Assembly (NCBI GenBank): GCA_019752975.1
Contig: JAIELM010000015.1
Location: forward strand, 1 to 5,195
DNA: 5,195 nt
Source of the DNA: Undibacterium sp.
GTDB taxonomy: Bacteria > Pseudomonadota > Gammaproteobacteria > Burkholderiales > Burkholderiaceae_D
Reading direction: 5' to 3'
Numbering within the stretch: position 1 is the first letter of the stretch; every line of letters starts with the position of its first letter. Below, one piece after another: positions 1-5,195 of this stretch. A model generated the notes under the pieces. It saw nothing but the letters and a program-made list of their open reading frames with translations. It did no database searches and had not been told where the DNA came from. A program made the position numbers and the translations under genes.

Positions 1-200
1 TCCCCATTTTGAAATAAATCGTGGAGATTCTGCTGTAACAATAGCTTAGAGGGGCGCTTCAACAGGCTTTCTGCGGCAGGATTGGCGTACACAATAGCCG
101 CCTGCTGGTTGAGCACAATCACCGCTGAGGCGAGTAAATCTAAACCAACAAATGGATCTATGCGTGGATAAATGCTTGGGTCAAAGCTACGGTTCGTCAT
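1..200 (-). CDS. glnL: Nitrogen regulation sensor histidine kinase NtrB (GlnL), N-terminal part
   Basis: This is the first 66 codons of a gene that leaves the window at its left edge. The protein starts M-T-N-R-S-F-D-P. It then reads G-L-D-L-L-A-S-A-V-I-V-L-N and I-V-Y-A-N-P-A-A-E-S-L-L, which is the start of the PAS sensor domain of NtrB kinases (residues about 18-60). The catalytic His and ATPase parts lie outside the window. In the known family, NtrB phosphorylates or dephosphorylates NtrC under control of the PII protein, and so switches sigma-54 promoters such as that of glnA. Its position downstream of glnA on the same strand supports the call. The ATG at 198-200 is chosen because the PAS homology begins soon after it. 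No good Shine-Dalgarno sequence precedes it (only a weak TGAGAA), and a terminator hairpin sits 17 bases upstream. The remaining uncertainty is mainly the exact start. Confidence 0.85.
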   Translation of the reverse strand, partial: MTNRSFDPSIYPRIDPFVGLDLLASAVIVLNQQAAIVYANPAAESLLKRPSKLLLQQNLHDLFQNG

Positions 201-217
201 TTCAAAAAATTCTCATA

Positions 218-244
218 AAAAAAGGTCGCTAAACGACCTTTTTT
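218..244 (-). terminator. Intrinsic terminator between the DUF4124-type gene and glnL
   Basis: AAAAAAGGTCG (218-228) and CGACCTTTTTT (234-244) form a perfect 11-bp stem around a 5-base loop. The stem is flanked by A and T tracts, so it could work in both directions. Read on the minus strand it starts about 20 bases after the stop codon of the small gene and ends in a T run. It lies only 17 bases before the glnL start, so glnL needs readthrough or a promoter placed close to it. Confidence 0.85.
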
Positions 245-263
245 GCGTGCGCGATGACAAGGT

Positions 264-770
264 TTATTTTAGATTTCCTAGCTCACGCTTTAAGGCTTCT
301 ATATTTTTCTCTGTGCGGCTGACATCACTCTTTAAATTATTCACTCGCTCCATATACTTAGAAGTGAGCTTCTCGTCGGTTCTTCTCTCAACCTCACCAC
401 CGTTATATTCTTTTTTTAATGCCTCGTATTTTTGCTCTTCTAGTTTCAACTCATCCGTCAATATTTGTTTGCGATCAGAGTCCCTGGATTTTTGCGTGCT
501 CTCATCCACTTTCGGAAAATTAGATGGGCTTGAAGCCGATTTGGTGGAAGTTGAATTTGCTGCCAATTTCTTTGCTGAAGCAGGTGCAGCGATGACATTC
601 ATGCGCGGTATATCGAGCAATTTACATCCTTTGGTATTACCTTTGTTCGTATATTCTTTTTTCCCATGAGCATCGATGCAAACATACACATCCGATTGCG
701 ACTGTGCGTAGGACGAATTTGACAAAGAACAAACCAGCAAAACCGATAGGATGAAAAGAATAAGCTTCAT
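264..770 (-). CDS. Secreted DUF4124-like protein with C-terminal coiled coil, function unknown
   Basis: The 168-residue product begins M-K-L-I-L-F-I-L-S-V-L-L-V, a typical Sec signal peptide with likely signal peptidase I cleavage after S-Y-A (residue 22), so it should be periplasmic. The cysteine at residue 14 follows Val rather than G/A/S, so it is not a good lipobox. Residues about 28-53 (V-Y-V-C-I-D-A-H-G-K-K-E-Y-T-N) resemble the DUF4124 module, usually written Y-x-W-x-D-x-x-G-x-x-x-Y-[ST]. Two cysteines (31 and 49) could form a disulfide. An Ala/Ser/Thr/Lys-rich linker (60-95) leads to a highly charged, probably coiled-coil tail (about 100-166). The frame stays open upstream to a TTG at 798-800, but the ATG at 768-770 puts the signal peptide at the N-terminus and is preferred. 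No strong ribosome site is visible. The gene lies between glnA and glnL, an arrangement I recall from other betaproteobacteria. Its role is unknown and no link to nitrogen sensing can be shown from sequence. Confidence 0.82.
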   Translation of the reverse strand: MKLILFILSVLLVCSLSNSSYAQSQSDVYVCIDAHGKKEYTNKGNTKGCKLLDIPRMNVIAAPASAKKLAANSTSTKSASSPSNFPKVDESTQKSRDSDRKQILTDELKLEEQKYEALKKEYNGGEVERRTDEKLTSKYMERVNNLKSDVSRTEKNIEALKRELGNLK

Positions 771-850
771 GTAAAGATCTATAGAGTAAAAACAGCTCAA
801 GTGTATGTTATGCAGCGACTTTACACAATTGCTGTTATATCACTCCAATA

Positions 851-878
851 AAAAAGCGGGGCTTACCCCGCTTTTTTT
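851..878 (-). terminator. Intrinsic terminator of glnA
   Basis: AAAAAGCGGGG (851-861) pairs perfectly with CCCCGCTTTTT (866-876) around a CTTA loop. The six central pairs are G-C-rich and both sides carry A/T tracts, so the hairpin is a strong terminator and potentially bidirectional. On the minus strand it begins about 7 bases after the glnA stop codon. It separates glnA from the downstream secreted-protein gene. Confidence 0.9.
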
Positions 879-883
879 CAACA

Positions 884-2299
884 TTACAGTGAGTAATACA
901 TATCAAACTCAGCCGGATGCGTAGTCATGCGCATACGTTGCACATCTTGCATTTTCAATTCGATGTAAGCGTCAATCATCGCGTCGGTAAATACGCCGCC
1001 ACGAGTTAAGAACTCACGATCCTTATTGAGCTCGTCCAAAGCTTCTTCCAAAGAGGCACAAACAGTAGGAATCAATGCATCTTCTTCAGGCGGCAAATGG
1101 TACAAATCTTTGGATGCTGGTTCACCTGGGTGGATTTTGTTTTGTACACCATCAAGACCAGCCATCATCAAGGCCGCGAAGCACAAGTAAGGGTTAGCCA
1201 AAGGATCTGGGAAACGCGCCTCTACACGGCGTCCTTTAGGATTGGCGACATAAGGAATACGAATAGACGCAGAACGGTTTTTAGCAGAATAAGCCAATTT
1301 TACCGGTGCTTCGTAGCCAGGTACCAAACGCTTGTAAGAATTGGTGCCCGGATTGGTGATCGCGTTCAAAGCCTTAGCGTGCTTGATGATACCGCCAATA
1401 TAGTAAAGCGCAAATTCAGACAAACCAGCATAGCCGTCACCAGCGAACAGATTTTTACCATCTTTCCAAATCGATTGATGGACATGCATACCAGAGCCAT
1501 TATCGCCAACGATGGGCTTAGGCATAAAGGTCGCCGTCTTACCGTAAGTGTGAGCGACGTTCCAGACGACATATTTCAAATTCTGCGTCCAGTCCGCGCG
1601 TTCTACCAGAGTCGAAAATCGTGTACCGATTTCGTTTTGACCTGCGCCTGCAACTTCGTGATGATGCACTTCCACTGGAATACCAAGCGATTCCAAAATC
1701 AAACACATTTCTGAGCGCATATCTTGGAAACTATCGACTGGTGGCACTGGGAAATAACCGCCTTTAACCGTAGGACGATGACCGCTATTGCCGCCTTCGA
1801 TTTTTTCGCCAGTGGTCCATGAGGCTTCACCAGAATCAATCTTCACGAAGCAGCCAGACATATCGATCTTCCAGCGCACACTGTCAAAGATAAAGAACTC
1901 TGGTTCTGGACCAAAGAAAGCGGTGTCACCGATGCCAGAGGATTTCAAATAAGCTTCAGCCCGTTTAGCAATAGAACGTGGATCACGGTCATAGCCTTTA
2001 CCGTCCGATGGTTCGATCACATCACACTGCATAAAGAGTGTAGTCTCTTCCATAAAAGGATCGATATTGGCGGTATTAGGATCCGGAATCAAGAGCATAT
2101 CGGACGATTCAATTCCCTTCCAACCGGCGATGGAAGAACCATCAAAGGCGTGACCGGATTCAAATTTATCGATATCAAAATGCGAAACAGGCACAGTCAC
2201 ATGCTGTTCTTTACCGCGAGTATCTGCAAAACGAAAATCAACAAACTTGACTTCGTTATCCTTCACCATCTTCAACACTTCTGTTGGGGTCATTGCCAT
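884..2299 (-). CDS. glnA: Type I (GSI-beta) glutamine synthetase
   Basis: This 471-residue protein makes glutamine from glutamate, ammonia and ATP in the cytoplasm, acting as a dodecamer in the known family. The length is normal for GSI. Visible signatures are F-D-G-S-S-I-x-G-W (52-60), F-G-P-E-P-E-F-F (129-136), the [12 protein letters not shown] block (213-224), N-G-S-G-M-H-V-H (267-274) and N-R-S-A-S-I-R-I-P (341-349). By alignment to the Salmonella/E. coli enzyme with an offset of 3, the metal ligands are E132, E134, E215, E223, H272 and E360. The flap glutamate is E330, and D53 is the ammonium-site aspartate. The [10 protein letters not shown] motif places the adenylylation tyrosine at Y400, so control by GlnE is expected. 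The start is fixed by an AAGGAG site 6 bases upstream; a second in-frame ATG two codons later is less well placed. Transcription is expected from a sigma-54/NtrC promoter upstream, and a terminator follows the stop. Confidence 0.98.
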   Translation of the reverse strand: MAMTPTEVLKMVKDNEVKFVDFRFADTRGKEQHVTVPVSHFDIDKFESGHAFDGSSIAGWKGIESSDMLLIPDPNTANIDPFMEETTLFMQCDVIEPSDGKGYDRDPRSIAKRAEAYLKSSGIGDTAFFGPEPEFFIFDSVRWKIDMSGCFVKIDSGEASWTTGEKIEGGNSGHRPTVKGGYFPVPPVDSFQDMRSEMCLILESLGIPVEVHHHEVAGAGQNEIGTRFSTLVERADWTQNLKYVVWNVAHTYGKTATFMPKPIVGDNGSGMHVHQSIWKDGKNLFAGDGYAGLSEFALYYIGGIIKHAKALNAITNPGTNSYKRLVPGYEAPVKLAYSAKNRSASIRIPYVANPKGRRVEARFPDPLANPYLCFAALMMAGLDGVQNKIHPGEPASKDLYHLPPEEDALIPTVCASLEEALDELNKDREFLTRGGVFTDAMIDAYIELKMQDVQRMRMTTHPAEFDMYYSL

Positions 2300-2305
2300 A
2301 TGAAA

Positions 2306-2311
2306 CTCCTT
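2306..2311 (-). promoter_or_regulatory. Ribosome binding site of glnA
   Basis: AAGGAG on the minus strand lies 6 bases before the ATG at 2297-2299. The spacing fits this ATG; from the alternative ATG at 2291-2293 it would be 12 bases. It therefore decides the start. Its edge overlaps a perfect 12-base palindrome (2310-2321). Confidence 0.85.
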
Positions 2312-2343
2312 GATCGATCAAAAAAATTTGCGGTGTACTTTGT

Positions 2344-2366
2344 CTGCAATCAGCTTGCCTGAGCAG
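2344..2366 (-). promoter_or_regulatory. Possible hairpin in the glnA 5' leader
   Basis: On the minus strand CTGC-TCAG, loop GCAAG, CTGA-TT-GCAG can fold into an 8-bp stem interrupted by a two-base bulge. It would lie just inside the predicted transcript, 5' of the ribosome site. A stem of this size can arise by chance, and it matches no riboswitch family I can name. Confidence 0.3.
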
Positions 2367-2383
2367 AACACGAAAACAATGAT

Positions 2384-2399
2384 AGCAGAAAGCGTGCCA
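2384..2399 (-). promoter_or_regulatory. Sigma-54 (-24/-12) promoter of glnA
   Basis: The minus strand reads TGGCACG-CTTT-CTGCT, against the RpoN consensus TGGCACG-N4-TTGCA. The -24 element is perfect. The essential GC of the -12 element is present at the correct distance, with T-to-C and A-to-T changes on either side of the conserved TGC. Counting from the -12 base (2385), the transcript should begin near 2373, giving a leader of about 74 bases. NtrC-like sites lie upstream at typical enhancer distances. Confidence 0.88.
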
Positions 2400-2448
2400 T
2401 GTTTAAAAAGCGAGATTCCGGCCAAAATAAAGATTCTCACGACTATAT

Positions 2449-2465
2449 TGCACCATGATGACGCA
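2449..2465. promoter_or_regulatory. NtrC-binding enhancer site, proximal
   Basis: TGCACCA-TGA-TGACGCA compares with the NtrC dyad TGCACCA-WWW-TGGTGCA. The left half is perfect, the right half matches 5 of 7, and one spacer base is G. The centre is about 84 bases upstream of the predicted glnA start of transcription. Confidence 0.75.
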
Positions 2466-2478
2466 AGATAAAATAGCT

Positions 2479-2495
2479 AGCACCAAAATAGTGCG
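2479..2495. promoter_or_regulatory. NtrC-binding enhancer site, distal
   Basis: AGCACCA-AAA-TAGTGCG matches the NtrC dyad in 6 of 7 left and 5 of 7 right positions, with an A/T spacer. Its centre is 30 bases, close to three helical turns, from the proximal site and about 114 bases upstream of the predicted transcript start. Paired sites on one helix face are what cooperative NtrC oligomers need. Confidence 0.72.
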
Positions 2496-2513
2496 AAAAG
2501 CCTTGTGCAAAAT

Positions 2514-2530
2514 TACACCAGTGTGCAGAT
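2514..2530. promoter_or_regulatory. Weak third NtrC-like site
   Basis: TACACCA matches the left NtrC half-site in 6 of 7 positions, but the right half matches in only 3 of 7. An isolated right-type half-site, TTGTGCA, lies just before it at 2503-2509. It may be a low-affinity accessory site or chance. Confidence 0.25.
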
Positions 2531-2637
2531 TATGCATTTACAATACCCAAATCAGGCGTAATTTTAGTGAGTAAACTCGACAGCTTGTCATTCCTGATTT
2601 TTTCCTCAAGCACAATATTCATCGAATCAACATCAGT

Positions 2638-2664
2638 TTGCCACTATGACCACTATGCAATAAT
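2638..2664 (+). promoter_or_regulatory. Candidate sigma-70 promoter for the formate dehydrogenase operon
   Basis: TTGCCA (2638-2643) and AATAAT (2659-2664) resemble -35 and -10 boxes, but the 15-base spacer is short. This is the best-looking candidate I found by eye, and it is weak. It overlaps a CCACTATG direct repeat of period 9 that could bind a regulator. Confidence 0.25.
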
Positions 2665-2703
2665 GGCTTAAAAAGTACACAAAACTCATCAAACTCCATT
2701 CCC

Positions 2704-4434
2704 ATGATCCCCATCATCCCAATTTCCGCCAGCGCGCCAAACAAACAACGCAAGCGCCAATTTGCCAAAGGTCGGCAAACTGACGTCGCTGCTCTACAAC
2801 AAATCCAAGAACTATTAGGCCAGGCATCACGTCAAAAAGATTTGCTGATCGAGCACCTACACAAAATCAATGATCACTTTGGACATTTGCCCGTAACGCA
2901 TCTAGTCGCCTTAGCGCAAGAAATGCGTTTGGCGCAGGCCGAAGTATTTGAAGTCGCTAGCTTTTATCACCACTTTGAGATTCGAACCGAAGAAGCCGTA
3001 GAGGATAGTCGATTACGTTTGCGTGTTTGTGACAGTTTATCGTGCGAGATGGCAGGTGCGAACCAATTGATAGAAAAATTGGGCTTACATTTTGCTGACA
3101 AAAATCTAAAAATAGAACCTGTCCCTTGCATAGGTCGCTGCGAACAAGCACCGGCGGCATGTCTAGAGCAAAACGAATTACCCTTTGCCTCGATCGCTAC
3201 GGTTGAAGCCGCTATGCAGAACGCAATAATCACACCGCAACTAAATGACGATCGCATTGCACACCTCGATTTCGACAATTATCAAGCACAAGGCGGCTAT
3301 CAAATTCTGCAAGACTGCATGCAAGGAAAAATCGACAAAGAAAGTCTTTTTAAGCTAATGGAGGATTCAGGCTTGCGTGGTTTGGGCGGTGCCGGATTCC
3401 CAGCTGGCCGCAAATGGCGATTAGTTGCAGCAGAAGCAGCGCCACGTTTAATGGCCGTTAATATCGACGAAGGCGAACCGGGGACTTTTAAAGACCGCAC
3501 TTATTTGGAAAAAAATCCTCATCAATTTTTAGAGGGCATGTTAATCGCGGCTTGGGTGGTCGGGATTTCAGAAATCTATATTTATCTCCGCGACGAATAC
3601 CATGCCTGCCGCCAAATTCTAGAAGCAGAATTAAACCAATTACGCCGCTCTACATTGATGCAAAACCAGCCGCGTATCCATTTGCGACGCGGTGCAGGCG
3701 CCTATATCTGCGGCGAAGAATCGGCCATGATAGAGTCTATCGAGGGCAAGCGCGGCTTACCTCGCTTGCGCCCACCGTATGTAGCGCAAGTAGGTTTGTT
3801 TGGCCGTCCGACTTTGGAACATAATTTTGAAACACTGTATTGGGTAACGACACTCATCCAAAAAGGCGCGCAATGGTTTACCTCCGAAGGCCGCAACGGT
3901 CGCACTGGAGTGCGTTCTTTTTCTGTCTCTGGTCGAGTCAAAAAACCCGGCGTGCATCTCGCACCAGCGGGCATTTCACTCACCGAACTAATCAACGAAT
4001 TTGCCGGTGGCATGTTAGTCGGACACGAGCTATACGCTTACTTACCCGGTGGCGCTTCGGGTGGAATTTTACCCGCCTCACTCGCCCATGTACCACTCGA
4101 TTTTGACACACTACAGCCCTACGGTTGCTTTATAGGATCGGCGGCGATTATCGTTTTATCGCAACATGACAGTGCCGTAATGGCTGCACGTAATACCATG
4201 GCTTTTTTTAAACATGAATCTTGCGGTCAGTGCACTCCCTGCCGTGCCGGTACCGCCCGCGCCTTAGAAATTATCGAAAAAGAAGTTTGGGACATCCCAC
4301 TATTGGAGGATTTATCGCAAGTGATGCGTGATGCCTCTATCTGTGGTTTGGGGCAAGCGGCACCCAATCCTGTCGATTGTGTGATCAAATATTTTCCGCA
4401 CGAGCTCATCAAAAATCAAGGAGCACAAACATGA
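2704..4434 (+). CDS. fdh1B: NAD-dependent formate dehydrogenase beta subunit, NuoE-NuoF (FdsG-FdsB) fusion
   Basis: This 576-residue cytoplasmic diaphorase subunit takes electrons from the catalytic subunit and reduces NAD+. After a short basic tail, residues about 28-175 are a NuoE/FdsG-like thioredoxin-fold domain with [2Fe-2S] ligands C109, C114, C142 and C146. Residues about 195-570 are NuoF/FdsB-like: the glycine-rich FMN segment G-L-R-G-L-G-G-A-G-F-P (223-233), N-x-D-E-G-E-P-G-T-F-K-D-R (253-265), the nucleotide-binding block G-A-G-A-Y-I-C-G-E-E-S (330-340), and the [4Fe-4S] ligands C507, C510, C513 and C547. Many bacteria encode these halves separately as fdsG and fdsB; the one-chain form and its size match the beta subunit of Methylorubrum extorquens FDH1. 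The next gene, the catalytic subunit, overlaps by ATGA, so the two are surely one operon. The ATG at 2704 is the first start in a frame that closes at a TGA at 2647; it has no clear Shine-Dalgarno sequence. A complex I or hydrogenase diaphorase is less likely because the partner is formate dehydrogenase-like. Confidence 0.92.
   Translation: MIPIIPISASAPNKQRKRQFAKGRQTDVAALQQIQELLGQASRQKDLLIEHLHKINDHFGHLPVTHLVALAQEMRLAQAEVFEVASFYHHFEIRTEEAVEDSRLRLRVCDSLSCEMAGANQLIEKLGLHFADKNLKIEPVPCIGRCEQAPAACLEQNELPFASIATVEAAMQNAIITPQLNDDRIAHLDFDNYQAQGGYQILQDCMQGKIDKESLFKLMEDSGLRGLGGAGFPAGRKWRLVAAEAAPRLMAVNIDEGEPGTFKDRTYLEKNPHQFLEGMLIAAWVVGISEIYIYLRDEYHACRQILEAELNQLRRSTLMQNQPRIHLRRGAGAYICGEESAMIESIEGKRGLPRLRPPYVAQVGLFGRPTLEHNFETLYWVTTLIQKGAQWFTSEGRNGRTGVRSFSVSGRVKKPGVHLAPAGISLTELINEFAGGMLVGHELYAYLPGGASGGILPASLAHVPLDFDTLQPYGCFIGSAAIIVLSQHDSAVMAARNTMAFFKHESCGQCTPCRAGTARALEIIEKEVWDIPLLEDLSQVMRDASICGLGQAAPNPVDCVIKYFPHELIKNQGAQT
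4418..4423 (+). promoter_or_regulatory. Ribosome binding site of the formate dehydrogenase alpha gene
   Basis: AAGGAG lies inside the end of the upstream gene, 7 bases before the ATG at 4431-4433. It fixes that start and, with the ATGA overlap, points to coupled translation of the two subunits. Confidence 0.85.
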
Positions 4435-5195
4435 GTCAGGCGCACATTCAGATTCAACTTAATGGTCAAACAGTGGCTTGCCAGCCCAATGAGAGTCTAC
4501 TCAATATCGCCAAACGTCTAGGTATAGCCATCCCCCATTTATGCTACAAAGAAGGTATGGCAACTGCAGGTAATTGTCGCGCCTGTGTGGTCGAAGTCAA
4601 AGGTGAACGCACTCTCGCACCGTCGTGCTGCCGCAACGCCAGCAACGGTATGGAGGTGACCACCAATAGCGAACGCGCTATACGTTCACAAAAACTGGTA
4701 CTCGAATTATTGCAAACCGACTTCACCACGGAACTCCGTGAAGAAAAGAATGAATTGTCCATTTGGTCAAAAAAACTCGGCATAGCGAAATCGCGGTTCA
4801 CCACCCCGCAAGCGATCAAAAAAGACCAATCGCATCCAGCCATTAGCGTGAACCTAGACGCCTGCATACTGTGCACCCGCTGTGTACGTGCTTGCCGTGA
4901 GACCCAAGTCAATGATGTAATCGGCCTTGCATTCCGTGGATCAGAAGCCAAAATCGTCTTCGACATGGATGCCGTTATGGGAAATTCTACCTGTGTCGCA
5001 TGCGGCGAATGTGTACAAGCCTGCCCGACCGGTGCATTGCTACCTGCGGCAGCGGTGGCACAACGAATTCCGGACCAGTCCATCGATTCCGTTTGCCCGT
5101 ATTGCGGCGTCGGCTGTCAACTCACTTATCAAGTTAAGGACAATACCATCATTGCCGTCGATGGTAGAGACGGCCCCGCCAATCATCAGCGTCTG
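4431..5195 (+). CDS. fdh1A: NAD-dependent formate dehydrogenase alpha (catalytic) subunit, N-terminal part
   Basis: The first 255 codons of a gene that continues past the window; family members are roughly 900-1000 residues (also called fdsA or fdhF). The full protein oxidises formate to CO2 at a molybdenum or tungsten bis-pterin centre, which lies outside the window. The visible part is its electron wire. Residues 5-80 are a NuoG-like [2Fe-2S] ferredoxin domain with C38, C49, C52 and probably C66 (C67 is adjacent). Two [4Fe-4S] motifs follow: C145, C148, C151, C155 and C188, C191, C194, C198-P. C222-P-Y-C225-G-V-G-C229 opens the cluster domain of the molybdopterin oxidoreductase fold. No cysteine occurs between 68 and 144, so the His/Cys3 cluster of NuoG-type N-termini is absent. 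The gene overlaps the beta gene by ATGA. NuoG or NAD-linked hydrogenase gamma is less likely, because the C-P-Y-C-G-V-G-C motif and the fused partner favour formate dehydrogenase. Molybdenum versus tungsten cannot be told from here. Confidence 0.92.
   Translation, partial: MSQAHIQIQLNGQTVACQPNESLLNIAKRLGIAIPHLCYKEGMATAGNCRACVVEVKGERTLAPSCCRNASNGMEVTTNSERAIRSQKLVLELLQTDFTTELREEKNELSIWSKKLGIAKSRFTTPQAIKKDQSHPAISVNLDACILCTRCVRACRETQVNDVIGLAFRGSEAKIVFDMDAVMGNSTCVACGECVQACPTGALLPAAAVAQRIPDQSIDSVCPYCGVGCQLTYQVKDNTIIAVDGRDGPANHQRL

Larger units (their letters stand above)
2300..2703. other. Divergent intergenic control region between glnA and the formate dehydrogenase genes
   Basis: These 404 bases carry no convincing gene; short open frames in them lack family features. 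The region holds the glnA leader (about 2300-2373), its sigma-54 promoter (2384-2399) and NtrC-like sites (2449-2530). To the right is an A/T-rich stretch with only a weak sigma-70-like candidate for the rightward genes and a short direct repeat, CCACTATG at 2641-2648 and 2650-2657. Between about 2531 and 2637 I see no recognisable site. Confidence 0.75.

Noticed and set aside
172..669. Plus-strand open frame across the terminator and the small secreted-protein gene
   Set aside because: It runs through an intrinsic terminator and opposite a gene with a clear signal peptide and DUF4124-like motif. Its Phe/Ser-rich product looks like an antisense artefact.
771..800. TTG start adding ten residues to the secreted protein
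   Set aside because: It would place S-C-F-Y-S-I-D-L-Y in front of a perfectly formed signal peptide that begins at the next ATG, and it has no ribosome site.
1097..1714. Long plus-strand open frame of 205 codons inside glnA
   Set aside because: It lies wholly antisense to a fully conserved glutamine synthetase, has no recognisable domain and is explained by codon bias of the real gene.
2310..2321. TTGATCGATCAA as an FNR box
   Set aside because: FNR sites have TTGAT and ATCAA separated by four bases. Here only two bases separate them, and the position downstream of the promoter, next to the ribosome site, is wrong for an activator.
4544..5083. Minus-strand open frame of 179 codons inside the formate dehydrogenase alpha gene
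   Set aside because: The opposite strand encodes continuous, cysteine-motif-rich ferredoxin domains. The antisense frame shows no family features.
2704..5195. Complex I nuoEFG or NAD-reducing hydrogenase genes
   Set aside because: The NuoE-NuoF fusion and the direct ATGA link to a NuoG-like N-terminus with C-P-Y-C-G-V-G-C fit the formate dehydrogenase class. No other nuo or hydrogenase gene is seen.

Overview
The window looks like chromosomal DNA from a Gram-negative proteobacterium, most likely a betaproteobacterium of the Burkholderiales/Oxalobacteraceae type with moderate GC content. The assignment rests on three things: the gene order glnA, a DUF4124-type secreted protein, then glnL (ntrB); a sigma-54/NtrC-type control region in front of glnA; and an adenylylatable GSI-beta glutamine synthetase. 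The species cannot be fixed from this sequence.

Left half (about 1-2300, all minus strand): nitrogen assimilation. Transcription runs right to left. First comes glnA (884-2299), complete, with all metal ligands and the regulatory tyrosine. Next is a small periplasmic protein with a DUF4124-like N-terminus and a charged coiled-coil tail (264-770). Last is the N-terminal PAS part of the NtrB sensor kinase (1-200, cut by the window edge). A strong intrinsic terminator follows glnA and another follows the small gene, so the three genes are not a simple uninterrupted operon.

Middle (2300-2703): a 404-bp divergent control region. On the minus strand it holds a clear -24/-12 (sigma-54) promoter and, upstream, two well-formed NtrC-like dyads whose centres are 30 bp apart. 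This is the expected architecture for glnA induction under nitrogen limitation. The glnA leader also holds a possible hairpin and a palindrome next to the ribosome binding site. Only a weak promoter candidate is visible for the rightward genes.

Right half (2704-5195, plus strand): a soluble NAD+-dependent formate dehydrogenase of the two-subunit type known from Methylorubrum extorquens FDH1. The first gene is a natural NuoE-NuoF (FdsG-FdsB) fusion that carries the [2Fe-2S], FMN, NADH and [4Fe-4S] sites. The second overlaps it by an ATGA junction and encodes the iron-sulfur N-terminus of the catalytic molybdenum/tungsten subunit, cut by the window edge. Together they would oxidise formate to CO2 and pass the electrons through a chain of clusters to FMN and NAD+. 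The catalytic subunit lacks the extra His/Cys3 cluster motif found in NuoG-like N-termini.

I see no mobile element, CRISPR array, tRNA or rRNA, and no clearly new system. The most interesting points are the cluster content of the formate dehydrogenase, the shared glnA/formate dehydrogenase control region, and the terminator-bounded gene between glnA and glnL.
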